From assembly GCF_000808535.1 (NCBI RefSeq), contig NZ_JWLV01000001.1, forward strand, positions 186,001 to 250,000: 64,000 nt of DNA, written 5' to 3'. Source of the stretch: Vibrio sinaloensis (GTDB lineage: Bacteria > Pseudomonadota > Gammaproteobacteria > Enterobacterales > Vibrionaceae). The position numbers and the translations under genes are program-made. The notes below the pieces were generated by a model. It ran no database searches, was not told the origin of the DNA, and saw only the letters and a program-made list of their open reading frames with translations. The stretch's first letter is position 1. The number at the start of each line of letters is the position of its first letter. Of the stretch, positions 18,620 through 26,298 are shown piece by piece.

Positions 18620-18797
18620 ATGAGCGATATTTACTGAAGCAAACATATCGTGATTAGCCAACAAGCGAAGAGCATGGACAAGTTAGCTAGCATTACAAGT
18701 AGATCAATTAGCTGTAGAGATACAATAAGAATGAGCCTGTCTAGGAGTTAGACCCGATTTGGAGTTTACTGTGAAAAGATCACGAGTTGCTTTCAGC

Positions 18798-19265
18798 TCA
18801 ACTAACAGACGTAACTAGCAAATTTTGATGCGTCACGTGGTTAAATAGCTTGTCGCAACCTGTACCGTTTACTTGGACAAAGACCGTATCTTGGTTGCCG
18901 CCGATACCAATCAGGCCACATTCAACCGTCCCCGTGATATCGAAGATGATCATCGAATCTTCATAACCATGAAGGCCACGGCCGCGCATAGGTGAAAGAC
19001 GGAACTTGAACACCTTTTCAAAGAACTCATCTAAGCGATGCGACAGAACCTTAGCGACTTTCTTCTTGTGTTGAGTCACCGGACGCTCAATGGATTCAGG
19101 CGTGTTGGCTCTTGGCTGACGGAACTCAGGCAACTGCAAGTTGATAAAGTCTTGGTCGTTCGATTTGTCCAAGTGGCGAAGGTTGGAAATCGGGAACGAA
19201 AACGCCAAGTGGTCAACCTTGACTGGGCGAACTTCATCATGGAACTGGTGCGGTTTAGATGGCAT
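18798..19265 (-). pseudogene. Truncated filamentous-phage replication initiation protein (RstA/Rep type)
   Basis: Starts at ATG 19265 behind AAGGGGTATTTC and runs 155 residues to a TGA. The first ~145 residues resemble Vibrio inovirus Rep/RstA proteins: VDHLAFSFPISNLRHL, GLHGYEDSMIIF, then GLIGIGGNQDTVFVQVNGTG and CDKLFNH. Intact members are about 350-400 residues and continue with the catalytic region, which is missing; the last residues (NLLVTSVS) look like junction sequence. It therefore cannot support rolling-circle replication. It points away from the DUF3693 gene and the dif site. Confidence 0.72.
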
Positions 19266-19422
19266 GAAATACCCCTTTGCGCACGAGCTCTTGATAGTTT
19301 TCATCTGTGATTTCGACTAGCTGATATGGGTCATTGCCATAGTGAACAGCCAAGTAGCCATTAAACTGGTTGAGGTCTTTGAAGAAATGGTGACCCCAAG
19401 GGAAATACACATCGATTCCCAC
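19255..19422 (-). CDS. Small phage-type ORF upstream of rep remnant, possibly a truncated gene
   Basis: An open frame of about 55 residues from a GTG (19420-19422) that overlaps the first 11 bases of the rep fragment. Its sequence is protein-like (VYFPWGHHFFKDLNQFNGYL, then AVHYGNDPYQLVEITDENYQ). The frame stays open further upstream into DNA antisense to the DUF3693 gene, so the true N-terminus may have been lost in a deletion. Filamentous vibriophages carry a small gene next to rep, which fits. I do not recognise a family. Confidence 0.4.
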   Translation of the reverse strand: MGIDVYFPWGHHFFKDLNQFNGYLAVHYGNDPYQLVEITDENYQELVRKGVFHAI

Positions 19423-19435
19423 GTTTAAAGAGCAA

Positions 19436-19765
19436 ATGAAATATGTTCTATATAAGCAAATAGCACATGATTTGGGTGTAAGCCCTCAAATGATAACTGA
19501 AGTTCGAAAAGGCAGAACATATCTCAACGAAAATCAGGTACTTATGCTTGCAGAAGCAGTTGGTGAAGACAAAGAAAGAGCGTTGATTGGTTTAGCGATG
19601 GATAAAGCCAAAAGTTATGAGGCTCAGGAGCTCTGGTCAACGATTGCAAAAAAGTTTAGCGGGCGCGGTTTACAAGGAATATCAATGGCTTGCGGTGGAT
19701 TAGCTATGTGGATTGGCAGCCCTAGTGAAGCTATAGCTCAGTGCGTATTATCTATCTTATGTTAA
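19436..19765 (+). CDS. DUF3693 phage-related protein whose frame ends inside the dif-like site
   Basis: A 109-residue protein. Residues ~5-60 contain a helix-turn-helix-like segment (YKQIAHDLGVSPQMITEVRK followed by GRTYLNENQVLMLAEAVGED), and AMDKAKSYEAQELWSTIAKKF is characteristic of DUF3693 proteins of Vibrio filamentous phages, from memory. The C-terminus has a hydrophobic stretch (GISMACGGLAMWIG). The last seven codons and the stop are formed by the dif-like site, so the end may be native or created by integration. The N-terminus seems shorter than usual. It is divergent from rep, as in other inoviruses. Confidence 0.65.
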   Translation: MKYVLYKQIAHDLGVSPQMITEVRKGRTYLNENQVLMLAEAVGEDKERALIGLAMDKAKSYEAQELWSTIAKKFSGRGLQGISMACGGLAMWIGSPSEAIAQCVLSILC

Positions 19766-19767
19766 AT
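19740..19767 (+). other. dif-like XerCD recombination site (probable chromosome II dif / prophage attachment site)
   Basis: A 28-base site with an 11-base XerC arm AGTGCGTATTA, a 6-base centre TCTATC and an 11-base XerD arm TTATGTTAAAT. The XerD arm is identical to V. cholerae dif1 and dif2 as I remember them; the XerC arm differs from dif1 at one base and the centre at two. It lies at the exact boundary between inovirus remnant genes and the conserved chromosomal gene yciH, where inoviruses integrate. No second intact copy was seen on the left of the remnant, so this is likely the functional terminus site. Confidence 0.85.
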
Positions 19768-19902
19768 GTAATTTATTAATAAATAGAGCACCGTGGTGCC
19801 CTACAATATCTTCGCTTATAGTATACAATTAAACATAATCGGATTTACCATAAAATACCTAATAATCAGTTTGATAATCAGAGATTAACAAACTTCTATT
19901 AG

Positions 19903-20214
19903 TTAGCCTCCGGCTAGTTTTACCGTTAAGCCTTTTTTCTCGAGATGAGCTTTGATCTTGTCTCGAGCATCGCCTTGAATTTCGATTGTGCCATCTTTGA
20001 CAGAACCGCCACAGCCACATACTTTCTTAAGCTCTGCAGCCATTAGCTTTAAAGGCGCATCGTCAAGGTCTAACCCAGTGATGATACAAACACCTTTTCC
20101 TTTACGTCCTTTGGTTTGACGTTGAATGCGGACAATGCCATCACCTTTTGGTCGTTGTACTTTTTCTTCTTCAGGCTTTATACGACCTACGTCTGTCGAA
20201 TATACAAGTGTCAT
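19903..20214 (-). CDS. yciH: YciH, SUI1-family translation factor
   Basis: The start is set at ATG 20214 (MTLVYSTDVGRIKPEEEK), matching E. coli YciH better than the TTG at 20220. The 103-residue protein has the SUI1/eIF1-like fold with the RKGKGVCIITGLDLDD loop and CGCGGSVKDGTIEIQGDARD, near-identical to the family core, and ends KGLTVKLAGG. Family members influence start-codon fidelity on the 30S subunit. It starts 7 bases after the DUF3319 stop, so the two are probably co-transcribed. It is the first conserved chromosomal gene right of the dif site. Confidence 0.92.
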   Translation of the reverse strand: MTLVYSTDVGRIKPEEEKVQRPKGDGIVRIQRQTKGRKGKGVCIITGLDLDDAPLKLMAAELKKVCGCGGSVKDGTIEIQGDARDKIKAHLEKKGLTVKLAGG

Positions 20215-20220
20215 AAACAA

Positions 20221-20601
20221 TTACTTCTTCTGTTGTTGTTCCGCTTTTTGCTTAGCCAACAAGTATGCCTCTATATGCTTCTGAATAGCAAGTTTGCCAC
20301 CTTTAATCAGGCGTCCATTGAAGAAACAATACCAACCATTCACTTCACCTGTATCGTTCTTGAGGGTGTATCCGTTGAAATTCTCTTGAGTCGCTTTCCC
20401 TTCGGATTGCCCTTTACTCGAAGCGAGGGAGCTAAACTCTTTTGGATCAATTATCGTTGCGGTATCACAAAACCAATCAATGCTTTTTTTTACCGCTGCC
20501 ATACTTCCAGACAGCACGTGTTTTTTAATCTGAACTTGCCAGATCTCTGTCGAGCTTCCAGCCGTTTTCAGGGTAAACCCTCGATATGTTGCAGCAGCCA
20601 T
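20221..20601 (-). CDS. DUF3319-family protein
   Basis: About 126 residues from MAAATYRGFTLKTAGSS; an ATG three codons upstream is also possible. The protein contains two similar beta-rich halves, AATYRGFTLKTAG...IWQVQI and NFNGYTLKNDTGEVNGWYCF, each with a YRGF/FNGY-TLK lead and a K-rich helix, suggesting an internal duplication. I believe it is the DUF3319 family found in vibrios; no function is known to me. It is upstream of yciH in the same direction and divergent from the recombinase gene. Confidence 0.6.
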   Translation of the reverse strand: MAAATYRGFTLKTAGSSTEIWQVQIKKHVLSGSMAAVKKSIDWFCDTATIIDPKEFSSLASSKGQSEGKATQENFNGYTLKNDTGEVNGWYCFFNGRLIKGGKLAIQKHIEAYLLAKQKAEQQQKK

Positions 20602-20699
20602 AATCATCATTTTGTTGTAATTAGTTAGTTTAATAATAATTGTATATCTTTCATTATCAAGTATATTTATCTCATTCTTCTTGGTTATAGTGCTCTATC

Positions 20700-21659
20700 T
20701 TGAAAAAAAATATACGCCTTGTCGATTGTGAAACCGAAAAAAAACAATTGATTGACCAATTTATAAACCCTGTTGATATCGAGCTAGTTGATTACCTAAC
20801 TGACCGTAAGTACGCGCGTAATTCTCTTCTTGCCATGACGAAAGATTGGAATCTGTTTGTTCAGTTCTGTCAATTGAAGCATGTGTCTCCTTTACCGGCA
20901 TCTGCTACAGCATTACGTTTGTTTATAGAGCGCGAGTCCAAGCAGCGAAAATATGCGACTATAAAACGTTACGTTATCACAATTGGTTTATTTCATCGGA
21001 TTCTTCGTCTACCTGACCCTTCAGCAACAACTGCAGTAAAAGTGGCTGTATCAAAGCTTCGTCTCGACAAGCACGGAGACGCCAAACCGACTCAGGCTTT
21101 TGAAGAGGAGCATCTACACGAATTATCAGAACGCTTATCACATTCAGATCACCCAAGAGACATCCGCAATTTAGCGTTGTATTTTGTTATGTTCCACTGT
21201 TTGGCAAAACGCGGTGAGTTACGTGATATGACTGTTGATCAAGTTGTAGAAACGAGCGCTGGGAATCTATCCGTCGTTATCAAAGAGAACCGCTACCCGC
21301 TGGACGAGTTAGGCAGTGAACTGCTAAGAAAATGGCTTTCTATTCGTAGCTCATCTTCCCGATGGCTTTTCTCCTCTATCGATAAACACGGCAACATTGG
21401 CGCAGACAAGCTTAATGACTCATCTATCTATCGTATCGTTCGGGGAGCAAGTGATTTACTGGGATTGAGTGTGCAGTTCTCAGGTCAATCACTACGTGTT
21501 GGTGCCGCCAAACAGTTGGCTAAAGAAGGAATGAAAGTAAAAGATATTCAGCGCGTTGGCCGATGGATGAGCGCCGCGATGCCCTATCATTACCTCGGCA
21601 ATAGGTCTCTCGCGGACGCTGAAAGAATGGTGTTTAAAACGTTTAAGCCGATCTCTTAA
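20700..21659 (+). CDS. Cre-like tyrosine recombinase with substituted catalytic residues
   Basis: A 319-residue protein with an N-terminal SAM-like core-binding domain (residues ~25-115) and a C-terminal catalytic domain. The box II region FSGQSLRVGAAKQLAKEG aligns with Cre SGHSARVGAARDMARAG, so the catalytic His is Gln while Arg is kept. The box I region CLAKRGELRDM has Lys where the RxxEL arginine normally sits. Trp in VGRWMS and a nucleophile Tyr in YHYLGN are present. It may be inactive, slow or a DNA-binding protein. The TTG start at 20700 lacks a clear ribosome binding site. Its TAA overlaps the convergent ddl stop. Confidence 0.8.
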   Translation: MKKNIRLVDCETEKKQLIDQFINPVDIELVDYLTDRKYARNSLLAMTKDWNLFVQFCQLKHVSPLPASATALRLFIERESKQRKYATIKRYVITIGLFHRILRLPDPSATTAVKVAVSKLRLDKHGDAKPTQAFEEEHLHELSERLSHSDHPRDIRNLALYFVMFHCLAKRGELRDMTVDQVVETSAGNLSVVIKENRYPLDELGSELLRKWLSIRSSSSRWLFSSIDKHGNIGADKLNDSSIYRIVRGASDLLGLSVQFSGQSLRVGAAKQLAKEGMKVKDIQRVGRWMSAAMPYHYLGNRSLADAERMVFKTFKPIS

Positions 21660-22648
21660 AGAGAGCTTTTAACGCAATCAGCCAAGAATTCACTAAAGCT
21701 ATGTCCATTGTGCTCTAGCATTTTAGGGAACATAGAAATTGGAGTCATACCTGGGAACGTGTTTACTTCGTTGAGGTAGATCTCCCCTTCTGGAGTCAAG
21801 AAAAAATCAATGCGAGAAAGATGACGAAGTCGCATCTGGGTGAAAACTTTCAGCGAGTTCACTCGGATCGTTTCTAGCTGTTGTTCGGTGAGATTTTCAG
21901 CTTCAACATCGGTGGTTGAATGACTTGATGCGCTGTACTTCTCTTCATAGCTATAAAACGCGTCTTCTGGTGCTTTGATCTCACCTGGCTTTGACACGTA
22001 AAGCTGACCTTGATACTCATAGGCCGCGACTTCTAACTCGCGTGGCTTAACGGCTTTTTCTACCAAGACTTGATCTGAATAACCAAATGCGTCGTTGAGT
22101 GACTGCTTTAACTGACTTTCATCATTAACTTTGTAGCAACCAACTGATGATCCTTGTCTTGCTGCTTTAACAAAGATGGTTCCCCATTTCGCCAAGGCTT
22201 CTTTGGTTTGCGCGTAAGCAATATCATCGTTCTTTGAAAGGAACAAATACGGGGTATTCGGAATACCCAAGGCATCGTACCAAAGCTTCGAGGTGATCTT
22301 GTTAAAACTGTTTGTACTCGCTTCCGGTCCACATCCTAAGTATGGAATACCAGAAAGCTCAAGCATTGATTGTATGTCTCCAGTTTCGCCCGGATAACCA
22401 TGAATACAAGGAACAACAAAATCCAATTTGATTGTACTCTCATCAGTGTTGAGCGTGCCGGCGTTTGTATCGAGGTATGCCAATGCACCACCATCTGTGT
22501 ACCAGCCATCTGGTTTCATTTCGACACGAACTACATTGAACTCTGGGGTTTTCTGCAGTTGAGATTGAATGAAGTTAGCCGATAGAATTGAGACTTCGTG
22601 CTCCGAAGAGCCGCCGCCACATAAAAGAAGAATTGTCGTATGAGTCAT
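21656..22648 (-). CDS. ddl: D-alanine--D-alanine ligase
   Basis: A 330-residue ATP-grasp enzyme of the cytoplasmic peptidoglycan pathway, joining two D-Ala. It begins TTILLLCGGGSSEHEVSILSA (GGxSxEHEVS motif) and has the ATP-binding segment WGTIFVKAARQGSSVGCYKV, the catalytic loop region YSYEEKYSA and the metal-binding C-terminal segment LNEVNTFPGMTPISMFP. Length and order are standard for Ddl. It is not in an mra/ftsQ cell-wall cluster. Its 3' end overlaps the recombinase stop by 4 bases through a palindromic TTTAAA. Confidence 0.95.
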   Translation of the reverse strand: MTHTTILLLCGGGSSEHEVSILSANFIQSQLQKTPEFNVVRVEMKPDGWYTDGGALAYLDTNAGTLNTDESTIKLDFVVPCIHGYPGETGDIQSMLELSGIPYLGCGPEASTNSFNKITSKLWYDALGIPNTPYLFLSKNDDIAYAQTKEALAKWGTIFVKAARQGSSVGCYKVNDESQLKQSLNDAFGYSDQVLVEKAVKPRELEVAAYEYQGQLYVSKPGEIKAPEDAFYSYEEKYSASSHSTTDVEAENLTEQQLETIRVNSLKVFTQMRLRHLSRIDFFLTPEGEIYLNEVNTFPGMTPISMFPKMLEHNGHSFSEFLADCVKSSL

Positions 22649-22809
22649 TAATAGATCTTTCCGTGATACAACAGAGGTATTGGTCTCTCTATGATAATGA
22701 AAATCGACTTAAGTTACACGGGAATAAACGCCCCCATAACGTGTCAGGCAAATGAGTGACCAAAAATTAGGCATCAAAAAGGGGCTAGACGCCCATTTCG
22801 ATTATTTGA

Positions 22810-23367
22810 TTAGTTTAACTTGTTCAATGTTGGGTATTCAGAATTCTTGATCGCATCGATACTTTTCACGAACGGTTTAAGATTTTGAAACTCCTCAGGC
22901 AAGCTCGCTATGGCTTCTTTAGCGTCCATACGCGTTGCGTAATCGCCGTATAAAACGGTATACCACTTGGTGCCATTGACCATTTTGTAGTTTTCCCAAA
23001 TTGGCTGCTCACCGCGTGGAAGTTTACGCGCAAATTGATCAACTTTGGTTTGCGATCCAACGGCAACAACCTGAATGGTGAAACCATAACGTGAGTTCAT
23101 TGCTTTCTGTTTGGCACTTGGAGGAGTAATTGCTACCGCTGGCTTTGATTTAGGCTGTTCTACAACCGGTGCCATTTTCACCACGTTTGGCTCTACGTTC
23201 TTCTCAGTCACCCCTTCGGTCATTTCCTGCTGAGACACAACGGGCTTTTCAACCTTCGCTGTTTTGTAGTCTTCACGGTAACTTTCTGAACTCACATCTG
23301 TAACGTAATCGCTCGAGACACATGCACTCAGTAGTACGGATAAACCAACAATCGCAATTTTTTTCAT
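22810..23367 (-). CDS. SPOR-domain lipoprotein
   Basis: A 185-residue protein with a lipoprotein signal (MKKIAIVGLSVLLSAC, Cys16; +2 residue Val suggests the outer membrane). A low-complexity Pro/Glu/Lys-rich linker (residues ~30-90) leads to a C-terminal SPOR domain: YGFTIQVVAVGSQTKVDQFA then WYTVLYGDYATRMDAKEAIA and SLPEEFQNLKPFVKSI. SPOR domains bind denuded septal glycan strands, so a cell-division or envelope role is inferred. It lies upstream of ddl in the same direction, 160 bases away. Confidence 0.85.
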   Translation of the reverse strand: MKKIAIVGLSVLLSACVSSDYVTDVSSESYREDYKTAKVEKPVVSQQEMTEGVTEKNVEPNVVKMAPVVEQPKSKPAVAITPPSAKQKAMNSRYGFTIQVVAVGSQTKVDQFARKLPRGEQPIWENYKMVNGTKWYTVLYGDYATRMDAKEAIASLPEEFQNLKPFVKSIDAIKNSEYPTLNKLN

Positions 23368-23461
23368 GGAATTTTCAAATGCCTTAAATAGAAATTACTG
23401 TAAATCATGCCGTTAGAGTGACTTAGAATCAACCCAACATTTTAATTATATAACAATACTC

Positions 23462-23477
23462 TGTGACGCAAGGCACA
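23462..23477. promoter_or_regulatory. CRP-binding site upstream of pat-like gene
   Basis: TGTGA-CGCAAG-GCACA matches the CRP core TGTGA-N6-TCACA at 9 of 10 positions, 108 bases before the acetyltransferase start. In E. coli the homologous patZ (yfiQ) is reported to be CRP-activated, so the site is plausible. Confidence 0.55.
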
Positions 23478-23584
23478 ATCTCAACCAGAGCCACAGTGAT
23501 CTGATTAAAACAACGTCAAATCAGTTGCGCAAAACGTCTTCAGCTTGGTTACGATTTGTCTATCGTCTTGGTTGGAGCCCTTCT

Positions 23585-26266
23585 ATGAGCCAGTTAACTC
23601 ACCTACTCAAGCCTAAATCTGTCGCCGTAATTGGTGCATCCAGCAAACCAATGCGAGCAGGAAACATCATTTTGAAAAACCTTCTCCAAGGTGGATTCGA
23701 AGGGGCAATAATGCCAGTTACTCCGCGCTACTCTTCTGTCTGTGGCGTGTTAGCTTATCGCTCTATTGATGAATTGCCTGTCGTGCCAGATGTCGCTATC
23801 GTCTGCACCAACGCTTCTCGAAATATCGCTATTTTTCGTCAGCTTGCGGAAAAGCAAGTCAAAAGTGTGATTGTCCTGTCGGCCGATATGCATTTAGCAG
23901 ACGAAGAAGGTGGCAGTATCCAAAGTACATGTTTAGAGATTGCCAAAGCAGCAAATATGCGAATGCTCGGGCCAAACAGCCTTGGACTTGTGCTTCCATG
24001 GATAAACTTCAACGCTTCCTTTTCACCCGTTACAGCACAAAAAGGAAAGATTGCCTTCATTTCGCAATCTGCGGCTATGTGCACCACTATTTTGGATTGG
24101 GCGAATGATAAAGACATTGGCTTTTCGGCGTTTGTCTCTTTGGGCAATGCATTAGATGTCGACTTTGCCGATTTGCTTGATTATTTAAGTCGGGACTCGC
24201 AAACCGAAGCGATCTTGCTGTATATCGACACAATTAAAGATGCAAGACGGTTTATGTCTGCTGCCCGAGCAGCGTCGCGCAACAAAAGAATCTTGGTCCT
24301 CAAAGGTGGTCGTACAGCCGCGGGGCGAAAAGCGGCAAAAGCCCATACTGGCGGTGGCGATACGCTCGATATCATTTACGACTCAGCCATTCGCAGAACC
24401 GGGATGCTACGCGTTAACAACTCTCATGAACTCTTTGCTGCGGTTGAGACTCTCACCCATTCCGTTCCGTTAAGGGGTGAGCGGCTTGCGATTATCACCA
24501 ATGGTGGTGGACCGGCGATCATGGCGGTAGACACGTTACTCGAGCGCGGTGGTAAACTCGCCGAGCTCTCTTCGCAAACGATAGAGTCCCTGAGTGCTTT
24601 TTTGCCACCGAGTTGGAGCCATAGCAATCCCGTCGACATGGTGGGAGATGCCGACCACCACCGCTACATCCAAACTCTGAACGCTGTGATGGATGCCGAC
24701 TGCGCTGACGCCATCTTGATTATGCACAGTCCTTCGGCGGTCGCGCACTCAGAGCAAACAGCACGGGCGATTGTTGAAGCAGTTAAAAAACACCCTCGCC
24801 ACAAACGTTTCAACATTTTGACCAACTGGTCAGGCGAATTAACGGCAAAGCCCGCGCGACATATTTTTACTCAAGCCGGTTTTCCGACCTATCGGACTCC
24901 TGAGAGTGCAGTCGTTGCATTTATGCACCTCGTCGAGTACAGGCGAAACCAAAAGCAACTAATGGAAACGCCAACAACGGCGGAGCCAGTGCACATTTCA
25001 GAACTCAATGAAGCGAAAAAATGGATAGACGAGAAGCTACTGGATAAAAAAACAGTATCCCTTGATACCCATCAAATTGGCCCATTTTTGAAGCATTTTA
25101 ACTTTAATGTGTTGCCCACTTGGATCGCATCGGACACGAGTGAAGCGGTGCATGTTGCCGAACAGATTGGTTACCCAGTTGCAGTAAAACTTCGCTCTCC
25201 AGATATCGCGCACAAGTCCGACATACAAGGCGTAATGCTCAATTTACGAAACAGTGTTGAAGTCGGCACTGCGGCTGAAGCAATACTCGATCGAGCAAAG
25301 CTCTCCTACCCGTCTGCTCACATTCATGGCCTTTTGGTTCAGGGGATGGCTAAGCTAGCTGGCGGCGAAGAAATAAGAATTAAGGTCAAAACCGACGATA
25401 CTTTTGGACCTGTCATATTGATCGGACAAGGCGGCTCAGAATGGGATGAGTCCATCGACGCAGCCTCAGCATTGCCGCCGCTCAACATGACGCTCGCACG
25501 CTATCTGATCGTTAGAGCAATCAAAAATGGCAAGATCCGCCCGCAAAAATTACCTGAACCGATGAACATACAAGGTCTATCTGAACTCTTGGTTCGCATA
25601 TCGCAGATGGTAGTTGACTGCCCTCAAGTACATGAGCTGGATATCCATCCAGTACTTGCAAATGGAAGTACATTTACCATTCTCGATGCAGACTTGGTCC
25701 TGAAGCAATATGACGGCGATGCTCAGCAACGCTTGGCCATTCGACCTTATCCAGTTGAGTATGAGGAAATTGTCCCGCTGAAAACAGGAGAAGAAGTTCT
25801 TCTTCGCCCTATTCTTCCTGAAGATGAGCCTGATCATGCCACCTTCATCAGTAGAGTTTCGAAAGAAGATTTATACAAACGCTTTTTTACCGACGTTGGA
25901 GAATTCAATCACGAAGCGTTAGCAAACTTTACTCAAATCGATTACGACCGCGAAATGGCTTTTGTTGCAGTACGACAAACCGATACTGAGTTGCAAATCA
26001 TCGGCGTCTCTCGTGCTTTGATCAACCCAGATAACACAGACGCAGAATTCGCGATATTGATTCGCTCAGATTTGAAAGGTGTCGGACTAGGGAAAATATT
26101 GATGCAAAAGATTATCGATTACTGCCGACACAAAGGTACAAAGCAAATTTCGGGGATGACGATGCCAACCAACCGAGGCATGTTGATGCTCGCGCAGAAA
26201 ATGGGCTTTAAGCTCGACATTCAGTTTGAAGATGGAACCGCCGATATGGTGCTTCCTCTCAACTAA
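23585..26266 (+). CDS. Pat/PatZ-type protein lysine acetyltransferase (acyl-CoA synthetase-like plus GNAT)
   Basis: The start is set at ATG 23585 (MSQLTHLLKPKSVAVIGAS) with TTGGAGCCC upstream, giving 893 residues, the size of E. coli PatZ. Residues ~1-690 are an ADP-forming acyl-CoA synthetase-like region: CoA-binding Rossmann AVIGASSKPMRAG, ligase domain AFISQSAAMC, and ATP-grasp segment PVAVKLRSPDIAHKSD. The C-terminal ~170 residues are a GNAT domain with acetyl-CoA loop LKGVGLGKILMQKII. Homologues acetylate acetyl-CoA synthetase and other lysines. A His in KAHTGG corresponds to the synthetase active-site region. A CRP-like site lies upstream. Confidence 0.88.
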   Translation: MSQLTHLLKPKSVAVIGASSKPMRAGNIILKNLLQGGFEGAIMPVTPRYSSVCGVLAYRSIDELPVVPDVAIVCTNASRNIAIFRQLAEKQVKSVIVLSADMHLADEEGGSIQSTCLEIAKAANMRMLGPNSLGLVLPWINFNASFSPVTAQKGKIAFISQSAAMCTTILDWANDKDIGFSAFVSLGNALDVDFADLLDYLSRDSQTEAILLYIDTIKDARRFMSAARAASRNKRILVLKGGRTAAGRKAAKAHTGGGDTLDIIYDSAIRRTGMLRVNNSHELFAAVETLTHSVPLRGERLAIITNGGGPAIMAVDTLLERGGKLAELSSQTIESLSAFLPPSWSHSNPVDMVGDADHHRYIQTLNAVMDADCADAILIMHSPSAVAHSEQTARAIVEAVKKHPRHKRFNILTNWSGELTAKPARHIFTQAGFPTYRTPESAVVAFMHLVEYRRNQKQLMETPTTAEPVHISELNEAKKWIDEKLLDKKTVSLDTHQIGPFLKHFNFNVLPTWIASDTSEAVHVAEQIGYPVAVKLRSPDIAHKSDIQGVMLNLRNSVEVGTAAEAILDRAKLSYPSAHIHGLLVQGMAKLAGGEEIRIKVKTDDTFGPVILIGQGGSEWDESIDAASALPPLNMTLARYLIVRAIKNGKIRPQKLPEPMNIQGLSELLVRISQMVVDCPQVHELDIHPVLANGSTFTILDADLVLKQYDGDAQQRLAIRPYPVEYEEIVPLKTGEEVLLRPILPEDEPDHATFISRVSKEDLYKRFFTDVGEFNHEALANFTQIDYDREMAFVAVRQTDTELQIIGVSRALINPDNTDAEFAILIRSDLKGVGLGKILMQKIIDYCRHKGTKQISGMTMPTNRGMLMLAQKMGFKLDIQFEDGTADMVLPLN

Positions 26267-26270
26267 CATA

Positions 26271-26297
26271 GGAAAGGGAGTATTTAACTCCCTTTCC
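26271..26297. terminator. Hairpin between convergent pat-like and LysR genes
   Basis: An eleven-base perfect stem GGAAAGGGAGT / ACTCCCTTTCC with a five-base loop lies between convergent stops. It lacks a long T tract on either strand. Confidence 0.7.
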
Positions 26298-26298
26298 A

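Larger units (their letters stand above)
18148..18797. other. Non-coding 650-base region between vxrE and the prophage remnant
   Basis: I find no ORF with start, ribosome binding site and credible length on either strand. The region is AT-rich with a different feel from flanking genes. It holds a KOPS-like octamer (18174-18181), a 15-base perfect palindrome (18605-18619) and a GTACCC/GGGTAC inverted repeat (around 18161-18184). It may be eroded prophage DNA, since a truncated phage replication gene ends at its right edge. Confidence 0.5.

Noticed and set aside
19780..19902. Terminator hairpin GCACC-GT-GGTGC right of dif
   Set aside because: The stem is five bases with no T tract and no gene pointing into it; probably chance.
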